Positions 38,666 through 47,211 of a DNA stretch of 64,000 bases are shown here, piece after piece; position 1 is the first letter of the stretch; each line of letters starts with the position of its first letter. The position numbers were made by a program, and so were the translations under genes. The notes beneath the pieces were generated by a model. That model saw only the letters and a list, made by a program, of their open reading frames with translations. It did no database searches and was not told where the DNA came from. Origin of the DNA: Brevibacterium sp. S22 (GTDB lineage Bacteria; Actinomycetota; Actinomycetes; Actinomycetales; Brevibacteriaceae); assembly GCF_004745485.1 (NCBI RefSeq), contig NZ_RHFG01000001.1, positions 124,001 through 188,000 on the forward strand, in the 5' to 3' direction.

Positions 38666-39487
38666 TCAGCGTTGGGAGAAGGTCTTCTTCGGTGCTCCTG
38701 CCACGATCATCGGAGCATCCGTGACCGGATCGTCGATGACCGTGCACTCGATGCCGAACACCTTCTGGACGAGGTCCGAGGTGATGATCTTCTCCGGCGG
38801 CCCCTGAGCGACGATTGCACCGTTCTTCATCGCAATGATCTCATCGGCATAGCGGCACGCTTGGTTGAGGTCGTGGAGGACCGCGACCATCGTGTGCCCG
38901 TATTCGTTGTTCAGCTGTGAGAACAGGTCGAGCAGTTCGATCTGGAAGGCGACGTCGAGGAACGTCGTCGGTTCGTCGAGGAGCAGCAGCGAGGTCTCCT
39001 GCGCCAACACCATGGCCACCCACACCCGCTGACGCTGACCGCCGGAGAGTTCGTCGACCTGCCGGGACGAGAGTTCCTCGGTGTTCGTCGCCCGCAGTGC
39101 GGTGAGCACTGCGGCCTCGTCTGTGTCGGTCCACTGTCTGAGGAACGACTGATGCGGGTGCCGGCCGCGGGCGACGAGTTCGCCGACAGTGATGCCTTCG
39201 GGCGCGATCGAACTCTGCGGCAGCAGACCCAGGCGGCGAGCGATGCTCTTCGTCTTCATCTTCGCGATGTCCGTCCCGTCGAGCAGGACCGATCCCTTAG
39301 CCGGAGGCAGGAGTCTGGCCAGGGCTCGCAGCAGGGTCGACTTTCCGCAGGCGTTCGGGCCGACGATGACGGTGAACTTGCCGTCGGGAATCGACACGTC
39401 GAGGTCGCGGACGACCTGTCGATGGTCATAGGACAGATCGAGATTCCGCGCGACCAGCGGTGACGGAGAGGTTGTGGATGTGCTCAT
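38666..39487 (-). CDS. fepC: Fe-siderophore ABC transporter ATPase
   Basis: ATP-binding subunit of 273 aa. Walker A is VGPNACGKSTLL (Ala-Cys in place of the usual Gly-Ser/Ala-Gly), signature LSGGQRQRVWVAM, Walker B LLLLDEPTTFLD and His switch VLHDLNQACRYAD. GLLPQSSIAPEGITVGELVARGRHPHQ is typical of the FepC/FecE subfamily. The start overlaps the upstream permease stop by 4 bp (ATGA). Under the iron-box operon with the two permeases. Confidence 0.92.
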   Translation of the reverse strand: MSTSTTSPSPLVARNLDLSYDHRQVVRDLDVSIPDGKFTVIVGPNACGKSTLLRALARLLPPAKGSVLLDGTDIAKMKTKSIARRLGLLPQSSIAPEGITVGELVARGRHPHQSFLRQWTDTDEAAVLTALRATNTEELSSRQVDELSGGQRQRVWVAMVLAQETSLLLLDEPTTFLDVAFQIELLDLFSQLNNEYGHTMVAVLHDLNQACRYADEIIAMKNGAIVAQGPPEKIITSDLVQKVFGIECTVIDDPVTDAPMIVAGAPKKTFSQR

Positions 39488-40587
39488 TGTGCCTTCCGAG
39501 CTTCTTGGATGAGGAGCCAGATGAGATAGATGCCGCCGATGCTGACGGTGACGACTCCGACGGGCAGCTGGATGTCGCCGAGGGCATGCTGAGCGATGAG
39601 ATCGGCCCCGACCAGCAGCAGCGCTCCGACAGCTGCGGAGGCGAGCAGACTGGTGCCCTGGGCGCGAGCGATCCGTCGCCCGATCTGCGGGGCCGCCAAG
39701 GCGACGAAGGCGATCGGTCCGGCGGCGGCGGTGACCACTGCCACGAGGGCGACGGCGACGACGATGAGTGCTGCGCGCACCGGTTCGTTCCTCACTCCCA
39801 GCGCCTTCGCCGTATCGTCTCCCAATTCCATGGTGTGCAGGTCACGGGCGAAGATCCCGCAGCCCAGACAGAGGACGATCGTGGCGACCGCTGCGGGGGT
39901 GATCGTCGACCAACCCATGCCGTTGAGAGACCCGGCTCCCCAGGTCGCTGCGGCCATCGCGAGTTCGAGGTCCGCGCGCAGGATCAGCCAGGTGTTGAAC
40001 GCGTTGAGCATGGCCGTCAGCGCAATGCCGACGATGATGAGTCGGAAGCCTTGGACTCCGCCCTTCCACGTCAGCAGGTAGACGACGACGGCGGTGAGGA
40101 TGCCGCCGATGATCGCACCGAACGCCGTGGACACATAGCCTGCGCCGAAGACGATGATGGTGACGATTCCGCCGGTGTAGGCGCCGGTGGAGAAACCGAT
40201 GATGTCGGGGCTTCCCAGCGGGTTGCGGGTCAGCGACTGGAACACCGCTCCCGATACCCCCAGCCCTGCTCCGAGCACGATGCCGGCGATGATCCGCGGA
40301 GCGCGCCATTCTCCGACGACGGTGTTGACGATGCGTCTCTCGGCCTGACCGAACAGGCCCTGGAACACTTCGGCTGGGGTGAGCGAGAACTTGCCGAGCA
40401 TGAGTGCGGCGAAACCGCAGGCCAGCGCCAGGAGCGTGACGATGCCGACGGTCAGAACGACGCGCATGTCGATGCGCTGGCCGAAGATGCGCAGCATCGG
40501 CCGTCCGAAGTCGATCTTCTCCCCGGGAAGCACGGACCGGTCGATGTTCATCTCGGTCGATTCGAGTCGGGTCGGTGCAGTCTTCAC
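39484..40587 (-). CDS. fepG: FecCD-family siderophore permease (FepG-like)
   Basis: Membrane subunit of the Fe-siderophore importer, 367 aa with about 9-10 hydrophobic segments. Family marks: EWRAPRIIAGIVLGAGLGVSGAVFQSLTRNPLGSPDIIGFSTGA, AAGPIAFVALAAPQIGRRIAR. The GTG start overlaps the fepD stop by 4 bp (GTGA), so both permeases are coupled; an ATG 36 bases later is the alternative. About 36 residues precede the first membrane segment. Confidence 0.92.
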   Translation of the reverse strand: MKTAPTRLESTEMNIDRSVLPGEKIDFGRPMLRIFGQRIDMRVVLTVGIVTLLALACGFAALMLGKFSLTPAEVFQGLFGQAERRIVNTVVGEWRAPRIIAGIVLGAGLGVSGAVFQSLTRNPLGSPDIIGFSTGAYTGGIVTIIVFGAGYVSTAFGAIIGGILTAVVVYLLTWKGGVQGFRLIIVGIALTAMLNAFNTWLILRADLELAMAAATWGAGSLNGMGWSTITPAAVATIVLCLGCGIFARDLHTMELGDDTAKALGVRNEPVRAALIVVAVALVAVVTAAAGPIAFVALAAPQIGRRIARAQGTSLLASAAVGALLLVGADLIAQHALGDIQLPVGVVTVSIGGIYLIWLLIQEARKAQ

Positions 40588-41651
40588 AGTCCGCTGGCCT
40601 TCTTTCGGCGTACGAGCGCAATCAGGACGGGGGCTCCGACGAAGGCCGTGACGACACCGACCTGCAGCTCTCCGGGTTTCATCACCACACGCCCGATGAC
40701 GTCTGAGGCCAGGAGGAGGATGGGTGAGAGGAGAACGGAGTAGGCGAGGATCCACCGTTGATCGGGTCCGACGATCCAGCGGGCGATGTGCGGGATCATC
40801 AGTCCGATGAAGCCGATCGGCCCGGCTGCGGCGGTCGCGGCGCCGGCCAGCAGCGTCACCGCGAGGATCGAGAGGATTCGAGTGCGGTTGACCGAGGTGC
40901 CGAGGCTCGCAGCGAGGTCGTCGCCGAGTGCGACGGCGTTGAGCGAATGGGCCAGTGCCAGAGCCAGCACCGTGCCGACGGCGATGAAGGGCAGCACCGC
41001 GGTGACCGCGTCGAAGTCACGACCGGCGATCGCGCCGACGTCCCAGGAGCGGAAGGAGTCGAAGGCCCGTTCGTTCGTGAGCAGGATCCCCTTCGTCAGT
41101 CCTGTCAGCACGGCGGCCATGGCCACTCCGGCCAGAGTCAGTCGAATCGGGTCGACGGTGCGGGTGCGCCCGGACGAGCCGATGATGTAGACCCCGACGG
41201 TGGTGAGGAAGGCACCGACGAAGGCGAACCAGATGTAGCCGTTGATCGAGGTGATGCCGAAGAAGCCGATGCCGATCGTCACCGCGAAGGAGGCACCGGC
41301 GTTGACTCCGAGGATTCCGGGATCGGCCAGCGGGTTGCGCGTCAGTGCCTGGATGAGCCCGCCGGCAAGCCCCAGGCCCATGCCGACGAGGATGCCCAGC
41401 ACGGTCCGGGGCAGACGGAGTTCGAGGACGACGAGTTGGTCATCGCTGCCGGTCGGAGCGAAGAAGGCGTCGAGCACCTCGGAGACGGGCATGTCCCTGG
41501 CACCGATGGCCAGGGAGGCCAGCACCACGACGACGAGAGCGAGCACTGCCGCGATCAGTCCCGTGGTGCGTTTGATCAGCAGAGCCCGACCGGTGGTACG
41601 TCCGGCATCCGCTTCCTCCTTCGCCGAGGAGAGTGTGGCGGATGCTGTCAT
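40584..41651 (-). CDS. fepD: FecCD-family siderophore permease (FepD-like)
   Basis: Second permease subunit, 355 aa. LRLPRTVLGILVGMGLGLAGGLIQALTRNPLADPGILGVNAGAS and GPIGFIGLMIPHIARWIVGPDQRW (coupling helix) are family hallmarks. First gene of the fepDGC operon, with a DtxR-like iron box 27 bp upstream of its ATG. Siderophore type unknown. Confidence 0.93.
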   Translation of the reverse strand: MTASATLSSAKEEADAGRTTGRALLIKRTTGLIAAVLALVVVVLASLAIGARDMPVSEVLDAFFAPTGSDDQLVVLELRLPRTVLGILVGMGLGLAGGLIQALTRNPLADPGILGVNAGASFAVTIGIGFFGITSINGYIWFAFVGAFLTTVGVYIIGSSGRTRTVDPIRLTLAGVAMAAVLTGLTKGILLTNERAFDSFRSWDVGAIAGRDFDAVTAVLPFIAVGTVLALALAHSLNAVALGDDLAASLGTSVNRTRILSILAVTLLAGAATAAAGPIGFIGLMIPHIARWIVGPDQRWILAYSVLLSPILLLASDVIGRVVMKPGELQVGVVTAFVGAPVLIALVRRKKASGL

Positions 41652-41677
41652 CGGGGTCGGTCCTTCGAGTGGCTCAC

Positions 41678-41696
41678 TAAGGTCAGGCTAACCACA
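41678..41696. promoter_or_regulatory. DtxR/IdeR-type iron box upstream of fepD
   Basis: TAAGGTCAGGCTAACCACA matches the consensus TTAGGTTAGGCTAACCTAA at 15 of 19 positions (my alignment by eye). Placed between fepD and the sufE gene. It predicts iron-dependent repression. Confidence 0.75.
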
Positions 41697-41736
41697 CTGT
41701 AACGCACTCCCCGATGACAGCCAAGCGCTGGAGGGA

Positions 41737-42222
41737 TCAGCTGCCTGTGATCTTGCCGATCCTTTCGGAGACCTGTCGCTGGATGCGTGAGAGCATTCCG
41801 CTCATTCCGCGCAGCCGCAGCGGACTGACGACCTCCGACATCGACAGACGCAGCGGCAGGTCGGCGGGCACCGACAGGATCGCCTCGGCGCTGGCTCCGT
41901 CGAGCCCTTCGTGGAGGATACCGGCGAATCCGCGCGTCGTCGGCGCCTCCGGGGGCGCGGAGAAGTGCAGGCGCACCTCAGCCTGCTCCCCCGCCTCGGG
42001 GTCGGCCACCTCGGTGACGAGGAAGATCGGCGACTGGCATTCGGGCACAGGCTCGAGCAGTTCGGGATGATCCGTGTACTTCGCGGGCAGGTCCGGAAGG
42101 TCGGTCGCGAACTCCAGCAGCACCTGCAGACGGTCATCGGCCGGGGTTTCGGCGAAATCGACCACGATCTCCGCCAGCGCCTCCGGCAGGTCATCGGTTG
42201 TGGGTGTGGTGGCCTCAGTCAT
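41737..42222 (-). CDS. SufE-like sulfur-acceptor protein
   Basis: Carries persulfide sulfur for Fe-S cluster assembly or related sulfur transfer. It is 161 aa; the sulfur-accepting Cys62 is in VPECQSPIFL, as in SufE, and LHFSAPPEAPTTRGFAGIL is the family core. The ATG overlaps the SseA stop (TGATG), a tight translational link. In M. tuberculosis sseA and a sufE-like gene are also adjacent. The suf operon itself is not in the window. Confidence 0.9.
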   Translation of the reverse strand: MTEATTPTTDDLPEALAEIVVDFAETPADDRLQVLLEFATDLPDLPAKYTDHPELLEPVPECQSPIFLVTEVADPEAGEQAEVRLHFSAPPEAPTTRGFAGILHEGLDGASAEAILSVPADLPLRLSMSEVVSPLRLRGMSGMLSRIQRQVSERIGKITGS

Positions 42223-43130
42223 CAGCGCCCGGGCACCTCTCCGGGCTCGGCTCCGGTGACGATCGGCACGGCCACGACGTTGCCCCATTCGGTCCAGGAG
42301 CCGTCGTAGTTGCGTACATTTTCGTAGCCGAGCAGGTGCTTGAGGACGAACCATGTGTGGCTGGAGCGCTCACCGATGCGGCAGTAGGCGATCACCTCGT
42401 CGCTGGTGCCCAGTCCGGCCTGCTCGGTGTAGAGCTCCTTGAGTTCGGCTGCGGACTTGAAGGTGCCGTCCTCGTTGGCCGCCTTGCCCCAGGGCATCGA
42501 CTTCGCACCGGGGATATGGCCGCCGCGCAGTGCGCCTTCCTCCGGATAGGCGGGCATGTGGGTGCGTTCGCCGGTGTATTCTTCGAGGCTGCGCACATCG
42601 ATGAGCGGCAGTTCGCCGAGGCTGTCCCGGACGTCGGACAGAAAAGCGCGGATGACTGAATCGTCGCGTTCGACGACGGGGTATTCGGTGGGTTCGGGCC
42701 TCGGCTTCTCGGTGGTCATCTCTCGGCCTTCGGCCTGCCATTTCGCACGTCCGCCGTCCATCAGGCGGACGTCTTCGTGACCGAAGAGGGTGAAGACCCA
42801 CAGTGCGTAGGCGGCCCACCAGTTGGACTTGTCGCCATAGACGACGATGGTGTCATCGCGGGAGATGCCCTTGGCGGACATGAGTGCGGCGAATCCTTCG
42901 CCGTCGACGTAGTCACGGGTCACGGGGTCGTTGAGTTCGGTGTGCCAATCGACCTTGACTGCTCCGGGAATGTGCCCGGTCTCGTAGAGCAGCACGTCTT
43001 CGTCGCTTTCGACGATGACGAGTCCGGGATCGCCTGCATGCTCAGCCACCCAGTCGGTGCTGACCAGTCGGGTTCCGTCCGCGTATTCGGCGAACTTCGG
43101 TGCGGGATCGGCCGGGATCGAAGTGCTCAC
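42222..43130 (-). CDS. sseA: Thiosulfate/3-mercaptopyruvate sulfurtransferase (SseA-like)
   Basis: Double-rhodanese protein, 302 aa. The N-terminal repeat is inactive ([11 protein letters not shown] in place of a Cys loop); the C-terminal repeat has Cys250 in the active loop [17 protein letters not shown] at 43130 is preferred because GAGGAGG lies eight to nine bases before it; an ATG 45 bases upstream is not supported. Coupled to the SufE-like gene, so SseA probably feeds sulfur to it. Confidence 0.92.
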   Translation of the reverse strand: MSTSIPADPAPKFAEYADGTRLVSTDWVAEHAGDPGLVIVESDEDVLLYETGHIPGAVKVDWHTELNDPVTRDYVDGEGFAALMSAKGISRDDTIVVYGDKSNWWAAYALWVFTLFGHEDVRLMDGGRAKWQAEGREMTTEKPRPEPTEYPVVERDDSVIRAFLSDVRDSLGELPLIDVRSLEEYTGERTHMPAYPEEGALRGGHIPGAKSMPWGKAANEDGTFKSAAELKELYTEQAGLGTSDEVIAYCRIGERSSHTWFVLKHLLGYENVRNYDGSWTEWGNVVAVPIVTGAEPGEVPGR

Positions 43131-43202
43131 GCATTCCTCCTCAGGGTTGGTGACTAGTTGTGCTCGACATGGCAACGCCGAGCGCGTTCAGCATATTCCT
43201 TT

Positions 43203-43991
43203 TCAGGGTCGGCTGAGGAATGCCGTCAAGGCTGAGACGAACGCCTGCGGCTTCTCCGAATGCACCCAGTGGCCCGAGCCTTTGACGGTGAGAAGGGTGG
43301 TGCGTGGGAACAGGCCGCGCATCTGCGGCAGGTCGTCACGGCTGACGTAGTCCGACTTCTCGCCGGCGACCCACAGGACGGGGTGGTCGAAGACGGAATC
43401 ACCCATCTCCGGGAAATCCCCGATGATATCGAGGCTCGAATGCAGGAGTGTGAGGTTGGGCTGCCAGGAATACCCCGCCGAGGTGGGGCGCAGGTTCTGC
43501 AGCAGGAATCCTCTGATCGCGGCTTCGGGGATCGGCTCCTGAAGCGCCGCATCGGCGTCGGTGCGCGATTCGATCTGTTCGAGATCGAGGGCGGCCAGGC
43601 TGGAGAGGAGATGATCGAATACGCCGGTCGAGCCGCCGGCGTTGGGGCCGATGTCGACGACGACGAGGCGGTCGATCAGGCTCGGGTGGCGCAGGGCGAG
43701 CACCATGGCGACCTTTCCGCCCAGGGAATGCCCGACCAGGTGCACCGGCTGTTCATCAGGACCGACCGCCTCGGCGATATGGTTCGCAACGGCATCGGCG
43801 AGCTCGACGTAGTCGAAGGTCTCGGTCCATTCGGAGTCGCCGTGGTTGGGCAGGTCGACGAGGAGGCTGGAGAATTCGGGCTCGATGTCCTTGGCGATGC
43901 GGGTGAAGTTCTTGCCTCGGCCGAACAATCCGTGCAGGAAGACGACCAGGCGCCCGGAATCACCGATGCGAGTGCTGTTGATGGTGGTCAC
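43203..43991 (-). CDS. Alpha/beta hydrolase (YbfF/ABHD11-like)
   Basis: Cytoplasmic esterase-like protein, 262 aa. FLHGLFGRGKNFTRIAKDI and LLVDLPNHGDS are characteristic of the YbfF group; nucleophile HLVGHSLGGKVAM, histidine GSGHWVHSEKP. GTG start at 43991 is supported by TAGGCT (43998-44003) six bases upstream. Substrate unknown; YbfF acts on short acyl esters in vitro. Confidence 0.88.
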   Translation of the reverse strand: MTTINSTRIGDSGRLVVFLHGLFGRGKNFTRIAKDIEPEFSSLLVDLPNHGDSEWTETFDYVELADAVANHIAEAVGPDEQPVHLVGHSLGGKVAMVLALRHPSLIDRLVVVDIGPNAGGSTGVFDHLLSSLAALDLEQIESRTDADAALQEPIPEAAIRGFLLQNLRPTSAGYSWQPNLTLLHSSLDIIGDFPEMGDSVFDHPVLWVAGEKSDYVSRDDLPQMRGLFPRTTLLTVKGSGHWVHSEKPQAFVSALTAFLSRP

Positions 43992-44081
43992 GTCTCCAGC
44001 CTATCCCGTCGGTCTCCTATCCGGTCGGCCTCCCGCGCAGACTTCCGTACCCGAGGGATCCCGCACCGGTAGGGTGAGGGC

Positions 44082-44540
44082 ATGCACTTCTCCGAATATG
44101 ACACTCGACTTGCCGGCTACGCGGTCATCGTCAATGACGACGACGAAATCCTCCTCAGCTGGTTCAACGGCGGGAGGGACCGCCTGCACGCGATCTGGAC
44201 GCTGCCCGGCGGCGGAATCGAATTCGACGAGAGCATCGAAGCGGGCACGATTCGGGAGATCAGAGAGGAGACCGGCTACGACGCTGAGCTTGTCCGCCCC
44301 CTGACCACCCACTCCTTCACCGAATCACGACGCAATCCGGTGTTCGGCGATTCGACCTCTCGCCCCTTCAAAGGAGTGCGCGTCGTCTACGAGGCTCGGG
44401 TCACCGGCGGCACGCTGGGCACGCTCGAGGTCGACGGGACGACGGACCGGGCCGAGTGGCTGCCGATCGACTCGCTGACAGATGTGCGGCACGCCCGCAT
44501 CATCGACGTCGGTCTCGATGCGCGGCGTGCCGCGTCGTAG
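44082..44540 (+). CDS. NUDIX hydrolase
   Basis: 152-aa Nudix protein. The full box GGGIEFDESIEAGTIREIREETGYDAEL is present (GX5EX7REUXEEXGU). Could hydrolyse an oxidised nucleotide or nucleotide sugar. TAGGGT (44070-44075) is six bases before the ATG. It ends 21 bp before the convergent siderophore lipoprotein gene. Confidence 0.9.
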   Translation: MHFSEYDTRLAGYAVIVNDDDEILLSWFNGGRDRLHAIWTLPGGGIEFDESIEAGTIREIREETGYDAELVRPLTTHSFTESRRNPVFGDSTSRPFKGVRVVYEARVTGGTLGTLEVDGTTDRAEWLPIDSLTDVRHARIIDVGLDARRAAS

Positions 44541-44561
44541 TCGGCAATCGCGGTAGGACGG

Positions 44562-45521
44562 CTACTTGACGATCTTCTCGAGTTCGTCAGGCAGGTGTTC
44601 GGCCGCGTACTTCGCTGAGAGGATGGAGTTGAGCGAGAACGCCATCCGCAGGTCGTCCATGTCGTCGGTGAAGACGAGGGAGCGACCGTCCTTGACGGCG
44701 GGGATGCGCTCAAAGCCCTCATCGTCGGTGACGTCGGAATCGGGGATGTAGATCGGGAACGTCAGCAGCACATCGGCGTCGAGGGTCTTGAGGTTCTCCT
44801 CGGAGACCGGGACGGAGAATCCTTCGGCCTCGCTCTCATCGATCTTCGGTGACTGAGTGAAGCCGAGTCGCTCCATGACCTCCACCCGGCTCGACTTCTC
44901 GACATACGCGCCCCACCCGTCCGCAGTCTTCGCAGCAACCGTGGCGGTCTTGCCTTCGAACTCGGGATGAGCCTCCGCCGCATCTTCGAACGTCTGATCG
45001 AGATCGTCGAGCAGCTTCTTCCCGTCGTCGTCCTTATCCAGCGCTTGGGAGACGAGATCGACCTGCTGCTCCATCGTCGTCAGGTAGTTGTCGCCGCCTT
45101 CGGGAACGCCGACGGTCGGAGCGATCTCGGACAGACGATCGTAGCGCTTCTGCTCTCCCGAGCTGTTCGTGTCGAGGATGAGGTCGGGTTCGAGTGCGGC
45201 GATCGCCTCGTAGTCGGGTTCCATTGTCGCGATGATCTCCGGGTCCTGGTCATAGAGGTCTTCGGCCCAGGGGCCGACGCCCTTGCCGCCGAACTCCACC
45301 CAGTCCGAAGCACCGACGGGCTGGACGCCCAGCGCCAGGGCGGTCTCGGCGTCACCCCACCCGAGCGCGACGACCTTCTGCGGGTCGGCGGGCACCTCGA
45401 TGGCACCGAATTTGGTGTCCACCGTGGGACCGGAGGCGGAGTCTGCTGAGTCCGATCCTCCTCCGCCGCAGCCGGCGAGAACGAGAACAGAGGCGAACAG
45501 TGGAGCAAGAATTCTGCGCAT
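44562..45521 (-). CDS. Fe-siderophore ABC transporter substrate-binding lipoprotein
   Basis: 319-aa lipoprotein, lipobox VLAGCGGGG (Cys18). The periplasmic-type binding fold of the FepB/FhuD class shows VPADPQKVVALGWGDAETALALGVQPVGASDW, LEPDLILDTNSSGEQKRYDRLSEIAPTV, and ends in the long helix region. It supplies the fepDGC permease about 4 kb away. AAGGA lies upstream of the ATG, and an iron box sits 23 bp upstream. Confidence 0.92.
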   Translation of the reverse strand: MRRILAPLFASVLVLAGCGGGGSDSADSASGPTVDTKFGAIEVPADPQKVVALGWGDAETALALGVQPVGASDWVEFGGKGVGPWAEDLYDQDPEIIATMEPDYEAIAALEPDLILDTNSSGEQKRYDRLSEIAPTVGVPEGGDNYLTTMEQQVDLVSQALDKDDDGKKLLDDLDQTFEDAAEAHPEFEGKTATVAAKTADGWGAYVEKSSRVEVMERLGFTQSPKIDESEAEGFSVPVSEENLKTLDADVLLTFPIYIPDSDVTDDEGFERIPAVKDGRSLVFTDDMDDLRMAFSLNSILSAKYAAEHLPDELEKIVK

Positions 45522-45544
45522 GGGAGGGAGTCCTTCTTGAAGTA

Positions 45545-45563
45545 TTAGGCGAGCCTAGCTTAA
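45545..45563. promoter_or_regulatory. DtxR/IdeR-type iron box upstream of the siderophore lipoprotein
   Basis: TTAGGCGAGCCTAGCTTAA matches TTAGGTTAGGCTAACCTAA at 14 of 19 positions by eye. It lies 23-42 bp upstream of the lipoprotein ATG and matches the box at 41678-41696, so both units are probably co-regulated by iron. Confidence 0.75.
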
Positions 45564-45626
45564 CCCATCATCATGCAGGTGATTGCACTCGACTCTCCCC
45601 CCGCCGCAGAACCCCCGCGTCGTGAT

Positions 45627-47105
45627 TCAGGACGCCTTGATCTCCAGACCTTCGATGTCCATCTCGTCCAATCCGACCATGCGAGAGTCTCGGCCGGTGA
45701 CGATGCGGTGGATGACCCACAGCAGCAGGAATGCCGGAAGCCCGGCATAGGCACTGGCGACCTGGAGCAGCTGACCGTTGACGATGGCCTGCACATTCTG
45801 GCCGATGATGACGACGACGAGCATGATGAGCGCGATGATCGGACCGATCGGGAACAACGGTGCCCGGTACGGCAGGTCCGCGACAGCACGTCCCTGCCGG
45901 ACATAGGCGCGGCGGAACCGGAAGTGACAGCACGCGATGCCGACCCAGACGATGAAGCCGGAGAGACCGGAGACGTTCATCAGCCAGGTATAGGCACCAC
46001 CGTCGCCCATGATCTCAGTGAGGAATCCGAACAGACCGATCATCGCGGTGGCCAGCAGCGCCATGACAGGCACTCCGCGTTCGTTGAGTCGGGCGAACAG
46101 CCTCGGCGCGGTTCCTTCTTCGGCCATGGCGTAGAGCATGCGGGTGGAGGCGTAGAGGCCGGAGTTGCCGGCCGAGAGGATCGCGGTGAGGATGACGGCG
46201 TTCATCATCCCGGCGGCCACGGCGATGCCGGCGCGCTCGAAGACGAGCGTGAACGGCGAGGCGGTGATGTCCTCGTTGTTCGCCGAGGCCAGCAGAGAGG
46301 GGTCCGTGTAGGGCAGGAGGAACCCGATGACGGCGATGGCGCCGATGTAGAAGAGCATGATGCGCCAGAACACGGTGCGGATGGCTCGCGGCATGTCCTT
46401 GCGAGGATTCTCCGACTCCCCAGCGGTGACGCCGACGAGTTCGGTGCCCTGGAACGAGAACCCGGCGATCATGAACACGCTGATGACAGACATCCATCCG
46501 CCGACGAACGGAGCCTCGCCCGTCGTCCAGTTGCTCATTCCGGGTGAGGTTCCGCCGAGGATGCCGAAGATCATGAGAACGCCGAGGACGAGGAACGCCA
46601 GGACGGCTGCGACTTTGATGGCGGCGAACCAGAATTCGCCTTCGCCGAAGGCCTTCGCGGACAGGAAGTTCAGCCCGGCGAGGAGGATGAGGAAGACCGC
46701 CGCCCAGATCCATGACGGCACATCGGGGAGCCAGAAGGACATGATGACACCGGCTGCGACGAGTTCGGCGGCCAAGGTGATCGCCCAGTTGAACCAGTAG
46801 TTCCAGCCCATGGCGAAGCCGAATGAGGGGCTGACGTATTTGGTGCCGTAGGTGTGGAACGATCCAGCCACCGGCAGGTGGGTCGACATCTCACCGAGGG
46901 ACTGCATGACGAAGAGGACCATGATGCCGATCGCGGCGTAGGCCAGGAGGGCACCGCCGGGTCCGGCCTGTGAGATCGTGCCGCCTGAGCCGAGGAAGAG
47001 TCCGGTGCCGATGGCACCGCCGATGGCGATCATCTGCAGGTGGCGAGACTTCAGTCCCCGTCGGAGTCGGCGTTCTTCGCTCGCCGAGGCGGCTGTCATT
47101 CCCAT
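45627..47105 (-). CDS. Amino acid permease (APC family, LysP-like)
   Basis: Proton-coupled amino acid importer, 492 aa and about 12 transmembrane segments. RGLKSRHLQMIAIGGAIGTGLFLGSG is the APC consensus and GGWMSVISVFMIAGFSFQGTELVGVTAGESENPRKDMPRAI is typical of LysP-type members. Start 47105 is preferred: GAGG lies six bases before it; an ATG six bases earlier has none. Substrate not certain (lysine or other basic amino acid). Confidence 0.9.
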   Translation of the reverse strand: MGMTAASASEERRLRRGLKSRHLQMIAIGGAIGTGLFLGSGGTISQAGPGGALLAYAAIGIMVLFVMQSLGEMSTHLPVAGSFHTYGTKYVSPSFGFAMGWNYWFNWAITLAAELVAAGVIMSFWLPDVPSWIWAAVFLILLAGLNFLSAKAFGEGEFWFAAIKVAAVLAFLVLGVLMIFGILGGTSPGMSNWTTGEAPFVGGWMSVISVFMIAGFSFQGTELVGVTAGESENPRKDMPRAIRTVFWRIMLFYIGAIAVIGFLLPYTDPSLLASANNEDITASPFTLVFERAGIAVAAGMMNAVILTAILSAGNSGLYASTRMLYAMAEEGTAPRLFARLNERGVPVMALLATAMIGLFGFLTEIMGDGGAYTWLMNVSGLSGFIVWVGIACCHFRFRRAYVRQGRAVADLPYRAPLFPIGPIIALIMLVVVIIGQNVQAIVNGQLLQVASAYAGLPAFLLLWVIHRIVTGRDSRMVGLDEMDIEGLEIKAS

Positions 47106-47211
47106 GGTCATCCTCGTTCGTGGTTCGGCAGGTCCGCGCACGAAGACCCTGGCCATTCCTACCACACACGGGCCCGTTCGAGGCCGATGGGGACGCAGTC
47201 TGGGAGGAGGG

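Noticed and set aside
39460..40743. Plus-strand open frame of 427 codons opposite the FecCD permeases
   Set aside because: Antisense to the siderophore permease operon; low-complexity charged sequence.
38666..45521. Siderophore biosynthesis cluster
   Set aside because: Only uptake genes (binding protein, permeases, ATPase) are present; no NRPS or NIS synthetase is seen.
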